DNA of 56,965 nt, from the NCBI GenBank assembly GCA_025937785.1, contig JAICQQ010000031.1, positions 1 to 56,965 on the forward strand. The letters are read 5' to 3'. The notes beneath the pieces were generated by a model. It was not told the DNA's origin. It was given only the letters and a program-made list of their open reading frames with translations, and searched no databases. This document shows, one piece after another, positions 1 to 8,915 of this stretch. Position 1 is the stretch's first letter, and every line of letters begins with the position of its first letter. Origin of the DNA: Polyangiaceae bacterium (GTDB taxonomy: Bacteria > Myxococcota_A > Polyangia > Polyangiales > Polyangiaceae). The translations under genes were made by a program, and so were the position numbers.

Positions 1-345
1 CGAAGCCCGCGGAGACGAAAAACGTCTGTGGAGAGGAGAGCTCTGGCACACGCTCCCTGTGGAGCGTGCGTGAAACTGTCCTCTATGAAGCAGAAAGGAC
101 TTCGGTCCAACGCCCGAGAAGGGCGGTGTTGCACGAAACTGTCAACACGCTGTAGTGGCCAACCGGCTCTGTACGAGATCGAGTTGCGAAGAATACGACG
201 CGCGGCGTGCCAAATCGACATCGGCGATTGTGCCGACGCTTTGAGTGCCACCACGAGCGCGAAATCGATCGTTTCGGAGTTCTATCGCCCCGCCCGCTCA
301 CGCGTCCCCTACTCTCCGGCGGGACGGCGCCTCCCCTTGGCATTC
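1..345. other. gene-free stretch with a run of stem-loops
   Basis: No convincing reading frame is visible. The first 150 bases hold several perfect or near-perfect hairpins: 13-17 with 23-27 (AGACG/CGTCT, loop of five A), 49-56 with 61-68 (eight pairs, CTGT loop), 97-100 with 105-108 (GGAC-TTCG-GTCC, a UUCG tetraloop) and 108-131 (CAAC-GCCC ... GGGC ... GTTG). The last can be replaced by an alternative stem in which 126-131 (GTGTTG) pairs with 143-148 (CAACAC). The tail GAAACTGTC occurs twice, after the second hairpin (near 72) and inside the alternative stem's loop (near 134). It may be a structured RNA or a leader; the strand is unknown and no known family is recognised. From about 150 to 345 nothing stands out. 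Confidence 0.4.
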
Positions 346-708
346 TCAGGCTAGCAGCGCTTCGATCTTGCCCAGCAGCCGATGCCACTCCACCGGCTTC
401 GTGTCGTAGTCATCGCAGCCGGCCTCGATGGCCTTCTCGCGGTCACCCGAGATCGCGTGCGCGGTCAGCGCGATCACCGGAATCTGCGAGGTGCGAGGAT
501 CCGAGCGAATCTGCCGGGTCGCGGTCCAGCCGTCGATGATGGGCAGGCTCAGATCCATGAGAATCAGCTGAGGACGGATCTGTTGCGCCTTGCGCACTCC
601 CGCTTCTCCGTCGGCAGCAACCGCAACCTCGTAGCCCTTGCGACGCAGCCGCCGAGACAACATGTCCGAGTTCATCTCATTGTCTTCCACGATCAGAATC
701 AACGGCAC
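346..708 (-). CDS. single-domain response regulator (DivK-like receiver)
   Basis: A 120-residue protein consisting only of a CheY-like receiver domain. The acidic pocket is E8-D9, the phospho-acceptor Asp is D52 in LILMDLSLP, the switch Thr is T82 in ALTAH, and the conserved Lys is K104 in DTKPVE. The GDREKAIEAGCDDYDTKPV stretch is typical of DivK/stand-alone receivers that work with hybrid histidine kinases. There is no output domain, so it should act by protein-protein contact. The start is GTG at 708, preceded by an AAGGGAGA ribosome-binding site; no upstream ATG extends the fold. It is divergent from the GH44 gene across about 220 bases; no partner kinase lies in the window. Confidence 0.93.
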   Translation of the reverse strand: MPLILIVEDNEMNSDMLSRRLRRKGYEVAVAADGEAGVRKAQQIRPQLILMDLSLPIIDGWTATRQIRSDPRTSQIPVIALTAHAISGDREKAIEAGCDDYDTKPVEWHRLLGKIEALLA

Positions 709-931
709 GTTGTCTCCCTTGCAACGCTTCCACCTGTCGGTTTTCCTTCAGGCTATCACGCACGCGCGGCTCCCGTCAGCCGCTACGGACAGGGCCTGCC
801 CCTGGCGTGAACCGCCAGGGTGTCGGCGTCCCGCCCGCTGGCGCCGCCGCTAGAGGGGCCTCCCGATATCAGCGGCGCTGTAATCGGTGCCGCAGGGCAC
901 GGCTCGACGGACGTACGGATGAAACGATAGC

Positions 932-3172
932 ATGCGCCCCGCTATGCACTTCCCTGTCCCCACGCTCGCACGCCTGATCCCGTGGCTGCTCGCCGGATGG
1001 ATCGGCACGGCCTGTGTCCGCAAGGATGGCCCCCCCAGCGCGCCGGCAGACGGCCCCCAGGCCACGGACTCCGAGGCGCCCCTTCCCGCGGGCATCGAGG
1101 TGCTCGGTTCGCGAGGCATCGCCGCGTTCGAGGTGCACGGCGAGGTCGCCAAGGTGAGCCTCGAGACGGTCAGCGTCGAAGGACAACCGTTCGACGAGGC
1201 GCTCCAGGCAGCCATCACCGAAGAGAGCGGTTCCGAGTGGAGCGTGCAGGTGCAGGCGAAGAATGCCGAGCCCGTGGCCAAAGGGGACGTGCTGCTGGCG
1301 ACGTTCTTCGCGCGCGTGGTCAAGGAACTCGAGAGCGGGGGCGGCGAAACGCAGTTCGTGTTCGAGAAAGCCTCCGAGCCGTACACCAAGTCCATCACCT
1401 ACCCCATCCGATTGACGCCGGAGTGGCGCAAGATCCACGTACGCTTCGTGGCTGGCGAAGACTACGCGCCGGGTCAGGCGCAAGCCATCTTTCGGTTGGG
1501 CTACGAGCCCGAGACACTGCAGATCGGCGGGGTCAGCGTGGAAAACTTCAAGGACCAGGTGGCGATCGCGCGTCTTCCGACCAGTGAGGCCGAAGACAAA
1601 CGACTCGCGGAGGCACCGGAGCAGGCGGAAGTACTACCGGTCATCGACGGCGGTGAACTCCGGCTCGCGGTGAACGCAGCTAAGGTGATCGGCGGCATCA
1701 GCCCCTACGTTTACGGCATCAACTCGCAGAAGATCGGCGACACGGGCGCCACCGTGCGCCGCAACGGCGGCAACCGCGGTTCGGTTTACAACTGGGAGCT
1801 CAACGCCTCGAACGCCGGCAAGGATTACCACCATCAGAACGACAAGTGGCCCTGCCAGGTCATGGGCTACAAGACGTGCGACGAGCCCGGCGCGCAGTTC
1901 GTGGAGTTCATCAAAGAGAACCAGGCGGCAGGAGCCGAAAGCGTGGTCGAAATCCCCATGCAAGACTACGTGTCGGCGGACGACAAGGGACCCGTCCGCG
2001 AGAACGAGAGCGCGCCCAGCTCACGCTTCCTGAAGAACTACCCCAAAAAGAACGGCGAGCTGGTGCTGCCGCCCAAGACGAACGATGGAGCCGTCTACCA
2101 GGACGAGTTCGTCAAGCTGCTGGTGACCCGCTTCGGCAAGGCCTCGGACGGGGGCCCCAAGTTTTACTCGCTGGATAACGAGCCAGCGCTGTGGAACACC
2201 ACACACCCGCGCGTCCACCCGAACCCCGTGACCTACGAAGAGTTGGTCCAGCGCAGCGAGGCGACAGCCGCCGCGATTCTCGACGTGGATCCGAGCGCGT
2301 TCATCTTGGGCGGTGTGTACTTCGCATGGAGCGAGATCCAGAACCTGGCGAGCGCTGGAGAGTATCAAAAGTACAACGCCGTCTACGAGCGTCAGGTCGA
2401 CTACTTCCTGGACATGATGAAGAAGCTCGAGAAGCGCCACGGAAAGCGCCTCGTCCACGGGCTCGACTTCCACTGGTATCCGGAGGCGCGCGGGCGCAAG
2501 CGCATCACCGAGGAAGCGTCGGACAAGAAGACCGTCGACGCCCGGCTGCAGGCACCCCGCAGCTTCTGGGATCCGACTTACCAAGAGAAGAGCTGGATCG
2601 CCGACCAGATCGCGGGCCCGATTCGGCTGCTGCCATTTTTGAAGGAAGTGATCGCGAAGCGCTACCCGGGCACGCAGCTGACCATGACCGAGTACAACTT
2701 CGGAGGCACGAGCCACATATCCGGCGGTCTGGCACAGATCGACGTACTCGGCGTGCTGGGTCGCGAAGGCGTGTACCTGGCGAACTACTGGGGCAGCGGC
2801 GCGGGCGTCGGGGACCTACCGCCCTACATCGCGCAGGCCTTCAAGCTCTACCGCAACTACGACGGCAAGGGTGGCAAGTTTGGCGACATAGCCGTCGCGG
2901 CCACCACGCCCGACCTCGCCGCCGTCTCGATCTTCGCGGCCAAGAACAGCAAGAATCCCGGCGAGCTCGGCGTCATCGTCGTCAACAAAGACCAACAGAA
3001 GCGCTTCGCCGGCGTGATCGCGGTGGGCGGCTACAAGAGTGCACGCGCGTTCGTGCTCGACAGCAGCGGCCCGGTGCTCAAGAGCGGGCCACCGGCCACC
3101 GTTGCCGGTGGTGTGATCAAGTACACGTTACCGCCGCTGTCGGCCACGCTGTTCGTGTGCACCACGACCTGA
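932..3172 (+). CDS. GH44 endoglucanase/xyloglucanase lipoprotein with CBM-like N-terminal domain
   Basis: A 746-residue exported protein. The N-terminus is a lipoprotein signal ending in GTAC (C28), so it is probably membrane anchored and surface facing. Residues about 35-215 form a beta-rich domain resembling the CBM4/9 jelly-roll group (SVQVQAKN..., ...RKIHVRFVAG...). The catalytic GH44 domain follows: the family hallmark FYSLDNEPALWNTTHPRVHP carries the acid/base E417 and MTEYNFGG carries the nucleophile E587. A C-terminal beta-sandwich completes the GH44 fold. GH44 enzymes cleave beta-1,4-glucans and xyloglucan with retention. The start at 932 was chosen for the signal peptide; M5 (944) would serve equally. 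It is monocistronic, convergent with the next gene. The reaction is known from the family; the polymer is inferred. Confidence 0.93.
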   Translation: MRPAMHFPVPTLARLIPWLLAGWIGTACVRKDGPPSAPADGPQATDSEAPLPAGIEVLGSRGIAAFEVHGEVAKVSLETVSVEGQPFDEALQAAITEESGSEWSVQVQAKNAEPVAKGDVLLATFFARVVKELESGGGETQFVFEKASEPYTKSITYPIRLTPEWRKIHVRFVAGEDYAPGQAQAIFRLGYEPETLQIGGVSVENFKDQVAIARLPTSEAEDKRLAEAPEQAEVLPVIDGGELRLAVNAAKVIGGISPYVYGINSQKIGDTGATVRRNGGNRGSVYNWELNASNAGKDYHHQNDKWPCQVMGYKTCDEPGAQFVEFIKENQAAGAESVVEIPMQDYVSADDKGPVRENESAPSSRFLKNYPKKNGELVLPPKTNDGAVYQDEFVKLLVTRFGKASDGGPKFYSLDNEPALWNTTHPRVHPNPVTYEELVQRSEATAAAILDVDPSAFILGGVYFAWSEIQNLASAGEYQKYNAVYERQVDYFLDMMKKLEKRHGKRLVHGLDFHWYPEARGRKRITEEASDKKTVDARLQAPRSFWDPTYQEKSWIADQIAGPIRLLPFLKEVIAKRYPGTQLTMTEYNFGGTSHISGGLAQIDVLGVLGREGVYLANYWGSGAGVGDLPPYIAQAFKLYRNYDGKGGKFGDIAVAATTPDLAAVSIFAAKNSKNPGELGVIVVNKDQQKRFAGVIAVGGYKSARAFVLDSSGPVLKSGPPATVAGGVIKYTLPPLSATLFVCTTT

Positions 3173-3223
3173 GGCTCGTAGCTGGGAGGTCGTAGCGGAG
3201 GCCATCGCTGGGATGCCGGCCCC

Positions 3224-3952
3224 TCAAGCCGAATCGAGCTTGCGCAGCAGGTCCGTGGCCGCGCTGGCCCACTGTCGTTCTTTCTGCTTGAGCCACCCTG
3301 GGTTCGCTTCGTGATCATGGAGCGCGCGCTTGAGCACGTTGCGTGCTTTGGCCTTGTCACCGCTCTGCACCAGGTAGTGCGCATGCGCCAAACGGTGGTT
3401 CAGGCGTTTGCTTTCGTCCGCGATGTCTTCGAGGATCTCCAGGCAGCGCTTTTGGTGACCGGCGTCCCACAAAGCTTCCGCGTATTCCAGCGCCGCACCG
3501 AACTCACCATGCCGAGGATTCTTTTCCATCAGGCGCTCGTACAGGCGCAGCCCATCTGCGTGATTGCCCTGCGAACGCCGTACACGCGCCAAGCCCCAGA
3601 GCGCCTCGGGCTCCACGGGCTGGCGCTCCAGCACGTCCTGAAACAGCGTCGCGGCCTGTTCGAATCGCTCTTGGTCGTAGAACGCCGTCGCCAACGCCAA
3701 CTGGTTCGCCTGGGTCGGAGAGGCTTCGTAGCGAGCCATCAATTCGTCGACGGAGCGTGACGGCCGCGACTTCGCCCCGGCGACCAGTTTCGCGAGCAGG
3801 GGCTTGTAGTCTTTGAACTTGATGGCGAAGAAGTAGACGAACGATCCGATCGGGAAAAATACGATCAAGATCAGCACCCAGTAGATCGGCGCGCCGCGCC
3901 GGAGCGCGTCGATCAGCATCCACAGTGAAAATGCAATCGTCAGGTAGATCAT
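3224..3952 (-). CDS. membrane-anchored TPR protein with PLDc_N-like N-terminus
   Basis: About 242 residues. The first 50 hold two closely spaced hydrophobic segments (MIYLTIAFSLWMLIDAL and YWVLILIVFFPIGSFVYFF) of the short hairpin type found at the N-terminus of cardiolipin synthases (PLDc_N-like). A linker and four or five TPR-like helix pairs follow (AYYDQERFEQAATLFQDVL, LWGLARVRRSQGNHADGLRLYERLM and others), ending near residue 240. The TPR part should be cytoplasmic and bind a partner protein. The frame extends to a TTG at 3967, but the ATG at 3952 begins exactly at the hydrophobic segment and is preferred. No phospholipase motif is present. The function is unknown. Confidence 0.8.
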   Translation of the reverse strand: MIYLTIAFSLWMLIDALRRGAPIYWVLILIVFFPIGSFVYFFAIKFKDYKPLLAKLVAGAKSRPSRSVDELMARYEASPTQANQLALATAFYDQERFEQAATLFQDVLERQPVEPEALWGLARVRRSQGNHADGLRLYERLMEKNPRHGEFGAALEYAEALWDAGHQKRCLEILEDIADESKRLNHRLAHAHYLVQSGDKAKARNVLKRALHDHEANPGWLKQKERQWASAATDLLRKLDSA

Positions 3953-4066
3953 GGGCGCTTCGTCCAAGTTACTGCCGACGGGGGGGGCGCAGCAACACTC
4001 ACCAGTATGCCTCCGAGACCGCGTGCTGCCAGGCGGGAGACGCCGCGAACGCTAGTCACCGGAAAC

Positions 4067-5167
4067 TCATGGGTCTTCGCTCTGTTCATCGTCGGCATCT
4101 TCCTCGGGGGGCGCCGGACCATTGTTCTTCTGGTACTTGATGAGGTACGGGTTCGTGTACGGGACACCGAAACCCTCGAGAAAGAATCTGAGCGAGCTGT
4201 GCACATGGCCGCGGGGTGATCGGTCCCAGTCGTAGAGCACGTCGAGCAGGTGCTGGAAGTCGAAGGCCACCCCCAGCGAAACCTCCTGCAGGCGGTCGGT
4301 GTTCGCACTGACGGGCTCTGGAAGATAGTTCTTGGATTGATAGCCGAGCGTTATGTCGATGTAACGCAGCCACTGCAACGATGGATCGCGCTTGATCGCG
4401 TCGATCGAGGTCAGATGGTAGGCGAGCGTGAACTTCTGCCCCGAGTAATCCTCGCCTGCATCCACGACGCCACGCTGGGTGAGCGATCGCAAATACGCGC
4501 GCGTCGGCAGATAGTAGACCTTGAAGTCGAACATCTCGTCGAGGCGAGGCGCCAGGATCATCCCTGCAGCCAGCACGTTGCCGGCGGTGTTGAAGGCCAT
4601 GTCCCACCAGGAAAAACCGAAGCCCTTGTGGTAGCCGTCCTTCAACTCGATCATGGTGAAGAAAGCCATGGTGGTGGACGTGGCGATCAGCGTGCGCGGG
4701 AGCGGCTCCCAACCGCCGGTGGCGAGCACGTTCGCGGTCCAGCGACTGATGATGTAGTTGCCCCACATGTGTCCGAGCTTGTCGGAACCTCCGGCATACG
4801 TGTCCGGGCCGAACAAGCCTTCGTCCTCCCACACGATGTCTTCGGTGGTCGCCCGATTCTTGTACCAGGCGAAGTAGGTCCACGTGTACACGACGCCGTA
4901 AAGGCCCCCGATCATGCCGAGACCGACTGCCTTCGAGTACAGCGGCTGATTCACCGGCGGGGTGCGCAGCGGTTGAAAGCCGTACGGTTCCGGCGCGCTG
5001 CTCGTGGTGCTGCTCGGGCTCGAACTGGGGCTCGAAACGGGGCTCGCACTAGGCGGGGGTTCTGCGCTGACGTTTCGTGAGCTCGTCGTGAGCGCGACCA
5101 CCAGTGCGAATGCCGCCGCGCGACAGGACAGGCCGGTGGCGCGAGAGCGTGGGAACAGGGGCATCAT
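4067..5167 (-). CDS. DUF2279 (YfiM-like) exported protein
   Basis: A 366-residue protein with a signal peptide (cleavage probably near VSA-EPP, about residue 36), a Ser/Pro-rich linker to about residue 65, and then a DUF2279 domain. The domain is recognised by SKAVGLGMIGGLYGVVYT, a WxxEGLFGPDTYAGGSDKLGH stretch and GFSWWDMAFNTAGN, a pattern shared with the YfiM lipoprotein group. Several short hydrophobic stretches suggest an envelope-associated protein. The C-terminus is acidic. Two adjacent ATGs (5167 and 5164) are possible starts. It lies 98 bases downstream of the promoter side of the TPR gene on the same strand but the spacing does not force an operon. No biochemical role is established for the family. 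Confidence 0.82.
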   Translation of the reverse strand: MMPLFPRSRATGLSCRAAAFALVVALTTSSRNVSAEPPPSASPVSSPSSSPSSTTSSAPEPYGFQPLRTPPVNQPLYSKAVGLGMIGGLYGVVYTWTYFAWYKNRATTEDIVWEDEGLFGPDTYAGGSDKLGHMWGNYIISRWTANVLATGGWEPLPRTLIATSTTMAFFTMIELKDGYHKGFGFSWWDMAFNTAGNVLAAGMILAPRLDEMFDFKVYYLPTRAYLRSLTQRGVVDAGEDYSGQKFTLAYHLTSIDAIKRDPSLQWLRYIDITLGYQSKNYLPEPVSANTDRLQEVSLGVAFDFQHLLDVLYDWDRSPRGHVHSSLRFFLEGFGVPYTNPYLIKYQKNNGPAPPEEDADDEQSEDP

Positions 5168-5384
5168 CGACGTTTCGAGCGGGCGCTTCAGCGACAGCGT
5201 GGCGCTGTGGCATAATCTCGACGACGCTCCACGCGCAACAACGAGGGCTCGCGCGCGGGCGGAGGGCTCCGGGTGAAACCGACCTGTGAGCCGCTTTCTC
5301 GTGACGCTGCACGCAGCGAACAGGGATCCACTGCCTCCAACCTCAGCACGCGCGTGGTGCTGGAATCACACCGTATATGTTTGA

Positions 5385-6569
5385 CTACACCACTGCGGCG
5401 CGCGGATCAGGCGCACGGCGGAGACGATCGTACAGGTCGAAAAGCGCATCGAAGTGCTGATCCATGGTCAGCAAATTTTCGGCCGCCAGGATGGCGGCAG
5501 CAGACAACTCAGCGGGGTCCCGCTGCAGCAAGCGGTCGATACGATCGGCAATCTCCTGGATGCCGGCGGTCGCGGGGTAGACTTCCGAACACGCAGGATC
5601 GAGGAGCGCCGGCGCGCCGCCTGAATCGGGCGCGACCACGGGAGTGCCACTGGTCAAGCACTCGGCCACCACGAATCCAAACGTCTCACACAAAGACCCG
5701 TGCACCAGCGCGTCGGCCGTCGCCAGAATCGCCGCATATTCAGCGCGATCTTTGGTGAACGAGAGGAACGTGGCTTGCGGCAACCCCTGCGCCAACTCCT
5801 CCAGGCGCGCGCGTTCGGGCCCATCGCCCAAGCACACCAAAGCGATGGGACGCCGCTGCGCGAGCACCAGCATCGCTTGCACCAGCTTGCCTTGCCGCTT
5901 GTCGGCGGCCAGGCGCCCGGTGACCAATAGCAACTTGGCCTCTGGATCCTCGGACAACCGACCCATGAGCCGGGCCCTGAGGCCGGCATCGAAGCGATCT
6001 TGGCCCAGCTCTGCCCGGTTGATACCGAAAGGGACTGTCACTACACGTTGGCAGCCTTGTTGCTTTAGGACTCGCTCCAACCAATGACCCGCAACGATCG
6101 TCACGTCCGACCAGCTGCTCACCGAGCGCTGCCAGCCCCACACCAGGTGTTCGACCTGGGCGGCCGTGCGTTCGGGCAGCAGCCGCCGCAGCGTGGGACG
6201 CACATAGCAGCCGATGGGGTCGGAGTGATAGAAGTACGCGCGCACCGGGACATTGGTGAGACCTTTGCCGACCCAAGCTGGCAGGTAAGGACTCGAGATC
6301 TGCACGACATCCGGTCGCTCTTCATGCACGACCCGTCGCATCACATCGGGGCGCCACGGTACGTGGTACGTCGCGTCGTAAGGCATTTTCGGAGCCCGGT
6401 AGCGGATCACCTTTCCAGCCTCGTCGTCGGTGACGGCGTCCACGGGGCCCGGTGCCACGACCACCAGTTCGTGCCCGCGAGCCCGGGCGGCTTTGCCCTG
6501 GCGGCTCAAGTATGAGCGAACGCCTCCGCCCCGCTCCGAATAGAACTCACACAAGTCAACGATCTTCAT
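5385..6569 (-). CDS. GT4-family glycosyltransferase
   Basis: A 394-residue GT-B enzyme. The N-terminal Rossmann domain opens with MKIVDLCEFYSERGGGVRSYL, containing the GGGVRxY acceptor-side loop. The C-terminal nucleotide-sugar domain has LLVTGRLAADKRQGKLVQAM, LGDGPERARLEEL and the EX7E signature in CETFGFVVAECLTSGTPVVAP. It resembles the retaining mannosyl/glucosyl transferases that build lipid-linked glycans (MgtA/PimB type); donor and acceptor cannot be read from the sequence. It is divergent from another GT4 gene whose start is only 5 bases away, and 1.6 kb from a DprE1/DprE2-like operon, which suggests work on the same envelope polysaccharide or lipid. The ATG at 6569 fits the start of the fold. 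Confidence 0.9.
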   Translation of the reverse strand: MKIVDLCEFYSERGGGVRSYLSRQGKAARARGHELVVVAPGPVDAVTDDEAGKVIRYRAPKMPYDATYHVPWRPDVMRRVVHEERPDVVQISSPYLPAWVGKGLTNVPVRAYFYHSDPIGCYVRPTLRRLLPERTAAQVEHLVWGWQRSVSSWSDVTIVAGHWLERVLKQQGCQRVVTVPFGINRAELGQDRFDAGLRARLMGRLSEDPEAKLLLVTGRLAADKRQGKLVQAMLVLAQRRPIALVCLGDGPERARLEELAQGLPQATFLSFTKDRAEYAAILATADALVHGSLCETFGFVVAECLTSGTPVVAPDSGGAPALLDPACSEVYPATAGIQEIADRIDRLLQRDPAELSAAAILAAENLLTMDQHFDALFDLYDRLRRAPDPRAAVV

Positions 6570-6574
6570 CTGTC

Positions 6575-8101
6575 ATGAATCAGTTAAACGTTACCGAAAC
6601 CAAAGTAAACTCCGCCGGCGACTCTGCTGTCTTTCCCCAGGGCAGCGCTGACTTTCCCAGGCGCATCGGCATCTTGAACGACTACGTGCGCGTGCCCTAC
6701 GCCAACGGTTCCTCGTTCGCTTCGCAGTTCTTGTACCGAGAGTTCTCGGCGCGCGGTCACGAAGTCACGATCATCGGCGCCGAGGATCCGGACGCGGCCA
6801 GCAACGAGCTGCCCGACTCGTATGTGTGCCTGAAGAGCCTACCCTTGCGCAATCATCCCGGTGTGCGCATCGCGCTGCCCACCCCGCGCGGCCTGCAAGA
6901 GCTCGCCGATCAGAAGCTCGACATCACTCTGGGTCAAACGTGCACCGAGTTGCTCGAGGCAGGCATCTGGCTGCGGGCCAAGCAGCGCGTGCCAGCGATC
7001 GCGGTCAACACGGTGCATTTGCCCAGCGTGTACAACGTGGTCCTCCCCGACAGCCTGTACCAGGTCAAGGCCGTGCAGGGTGTCTTCGAGAAGCTGGTTG
7101 GTCAGGTCGAGCGGCATCAAGCGAGCGTGTACAACAAGGGTGACGGCCTGATCGTGCTCTCGGAGGGACTGAAGCACTACTGGCAGGATCGTGGGGTGAA
7201 GGTGCCGATTCACGTCATTCCGCGCAGCGTCGATCCGAGCATTTTCGACCGCGGTTACGAACACGATCCATTCCCCGCCCAAGCCAAGCGTGGCAATCGC
7301 CTGCTCGTCGTGTGCCGCATGACACGCGAGAAAGAAGTCGCACGGCTGCTCGAGCTGTTTGCACGCCTGATCGTGCCGGCCATGCCCGACGCCACGCTCA
7401 CGCTGGTGGGCGACGGACCCGACTACGACGCTTTCGTGCAACTCGCAGAAAAGCTCGACGTCGCGTCGCGCACGTTCTTCCTCGGGGAACGGCCGTTGCA
7501 GCAGATCCCCGGGTTTTACCGACACGCGGATCTGTTCGTGTACACGTCGCTCAGCGAGACCTACGGCCAGGTCGTGAGCGAGGCGCTCTGGTGCGGCTTG
7601 CCGGTGGTAGCGCTGGCCGACGGCATGGGCGTCTCGCAGCAGGTAGCGGACGGAGAGACCGGCGTGTTGGTCGACCCCAACTCGGGCGAGCGCGCCGCCA
7701 ACTGGCGCTTCGCCAAGGCGGTGATCACGTTGCTCCGTGACCGCAACCGGCGCCAGCAGATGTCCGAACGCGCAAGGACAGTGGTGCGCGAACGCGCTGC
7801 GCCGGAGCGCTGCATCGACGGCTACTACGAAGCGTTCGATGTCGCACGCGAGCACCTGGCTGCCACCCCGCCGAACAAGCTCACCGACATGGCACGCAGC
7901 GCGCAAGCCCTCGCGAGCTGGATAACGGTGCACCTGGAGATCGCTGCGCTCGGTTTGCTGCGCAAGCCCGCCACCATCAACCGTAACGGCACCAAGCAGC
8001 CGGTTTGGGAGCAGCCACCCGAAGGCACGTCGCTGCTCGAGAGCGTGATCCCGCCGCGGGGCGGCGACTCGGTCGCGCTCGGCAGCACGTCGTCGGCATA
8101 A
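6575..8101 (+). CDS. GT4-family glycosyltransferase
   Basis: About 508 residues. The Rossmann domain begins at RIGILNDYVRVPYANGSSF (residue about 29); the C-terminal domain has LLVVCRMTREKEVARLLELF, LVGDGPDYDAFVQLAEKL and the EX7E motif in SETYGQVVSEALWCGLPVVAL. A roughly 90-residue C-terminal tail beyond the GT fold ends in low-complexity sequence. The frame is open upstream to a GTG at 6452, but that would overlap the divergent GT gene by 118 bases and adds an Arg/Pro-rich non-conserved stretch, so the ATG at 6575 is chosen; the ribosome-binding site is poor. The family retains anomeric configuration and uses a nucleotide sugar; the exact substrate is unknown. Confidence 0.88.
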   Translation: MNQLNVTETKVNSAGDSAVFPQGSADFPRRIGILNDYVRVPYANGSSFASQFLYREFSARGHEVTIIGAEDPDAASNELPDSYVCLKSLPLRNHPGVRIALPTPRGLQELADQKLDITLGQTCTELLEAGIWLRAKQRVPAIAVNTVHLPSVYNVVLPDSLYQVKAVQGVFEKLVGQVERHQASVYNKGDGLIVLSEGLKHYWQDRGVKVPIHVIPRSVDPSIFDRGYEHDPFPAQAKRGNRLLVVCRMTREKEVARLLELFARLIVPAMPDATLTLVGDGPDYDAFVQLAEKLDVASRTFFLGERPLQQIPGFYRHADLFVYTSLSETYGQVVSEALWCGLPVVALADGMGVSQQVADGETGVLVDPNSGERAANWRFAKAVITLLRDRNRRQQMSERARTVVRERAAPERCIDGYYEAFDVAREHLAATPPNKLTDMARSAQALASWITVHLEIAALGLLRKPATINRNGTKQPVWEQPPEGTSLLESVIPPRGGDSVALGSTSSA

Positions 8102-8115
8102 CCGCGACCCCAGCA

Positions 8116-8138
8116 GGAGCCTGGTCTCACCGGGCTCC
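8116..8138. terminator. hairpin between convergent genes, probable bidirectional terminator
   Basis: GGAGCC (8116-8121) and GG pair with CC and GGCTCC (8133-8138) around a five-base loop with one T/G mismatch. It sits in the 62-base gap between the end of the plus-strand glycosyltransferase and the end of the minus-strand SDR gene. There is no clear T-run, so an intrinsic mechanism is not certain. Confidence 0.45.
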
Positions 8139-8163
8139 GCCGTGTCGTTCCTGGCGCGCGGCT

Positions 8164-8901
8164 TTACCGCCCCGAAAGGAATGGTAGGCGCTGGAACAAG
8201 ACCTCGGGCGTATTTTTCACCACCGGCATGATCAGGCGCCAGAACGACGGGACGTAGGCTTCGGGTACCCTCGCCTCGACCGCCTTGACGATGGCAAGTG
8301 CGACGGACGGCGCCCGACCGAACAGCGCATGCTTGGCGTGGCCTCGCGTCATCGGGGTGTCGACCGGACCCAGCTTGAGCGTGGTGACCGAGACGCCGGA
8401 CCGGTAGAGCCGCGTGCGCAGCCCCTGTAAGTAGACGTTCAGCGCGCCCTTGGCCGCCCCATAGGTGTAATTGCGGGGCCGCCCGCGCTCGCCCGCCACC
8501 GACGTGATGACCCCGATCTTTCCGCTGCGCGCCGCCTCCATGTGGTTGGCCAAGGGCACGAGCAGAGACACGACGCTGGTGAAGTTTACGCGAATCGTGG
8601 CTTCGGCTTGGGCGAACTCTCGCTCGCTGGCGAGCTGATCACCGAGATCGCCATGCGCGATCAGCACCAGATCGACGCGACCCAGGCTGGCGATGGCGTC
8701 GCGCACCACGGTGTCGTTTTGGTCGAGCCGTGCGAGGTCGGCGTGCTGGGTCGTCACCTCGGAGCCCACACAGCGTGCCGCCACCGCCTGGAGCTTGTCG
8801 GGGCTGCGTCCCACGAGGTGCAGACGATCGCCCCGAGACGCCAGGAGCACCGCCACCTCGGCAGCGATGGCGGACGTGGCTCCGAAAATCAGCGCATGCA
8901 T
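8164..8901 (-). CDS. SDR oxidoreductase, DprE2-like
   Basis: A 245-residue classical short-chain dehydrogenase. The NAD(P)-binding motif is at the N-terminus (IFGATSAIAAEVA), the catalytic Ser is in VITSVAGERGR, and the YxxxK pair is in YTYGAAKGAL. The stretch AGERGRPRNYTYGAAK followed by GVSVTTLKLGPVDTPMT, and the C-terminal end (PEVLFQRLPF), resemble DprE2, which reduces decaprenylphosphoryl 2-keto-ribose to the arabinose epimer in mycobacteria. It is the third gene of a minus-strand operon after the DprE1-like gene and a second SDR (14-base gap). The DprE2 role is inferred from sequence pattern and context; the lipid carrier in this organism is not known. ATG at 8901 starts directly at the fold. 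Confidence 0.88.
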   Translation of the reverse strand: MHALIFGATSAIAAEVAVLLASRGDRLHLVGRSPDKLQAVAARCVGSEVTTQHADLARLDQNDTVVRDAIASLGRVDLVLIAHGDLGDQLASEREFAQAEATIRVNFTSVVSLLVPLANHMEAARSGKIGVITSVAGERGRPRNYTYGAAKGALNVYLQGLRTRLYRSGVSVTTLKLGPVDTPMTRGHAKHALFGRAPSVALAIVKAVEARVPEAYVPSFWRLIMPVVKNTPEVLFQRLPFLSGR

Positions 8902-8915
8902 GGCATGGGGTTAGA

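Noticed and set aside
1..150. CRISPR-like array because GAAACTGTC occurs twice near hairpins
   Set aside because: Only two short matches, no full-length repeat and no spacers of equal length.
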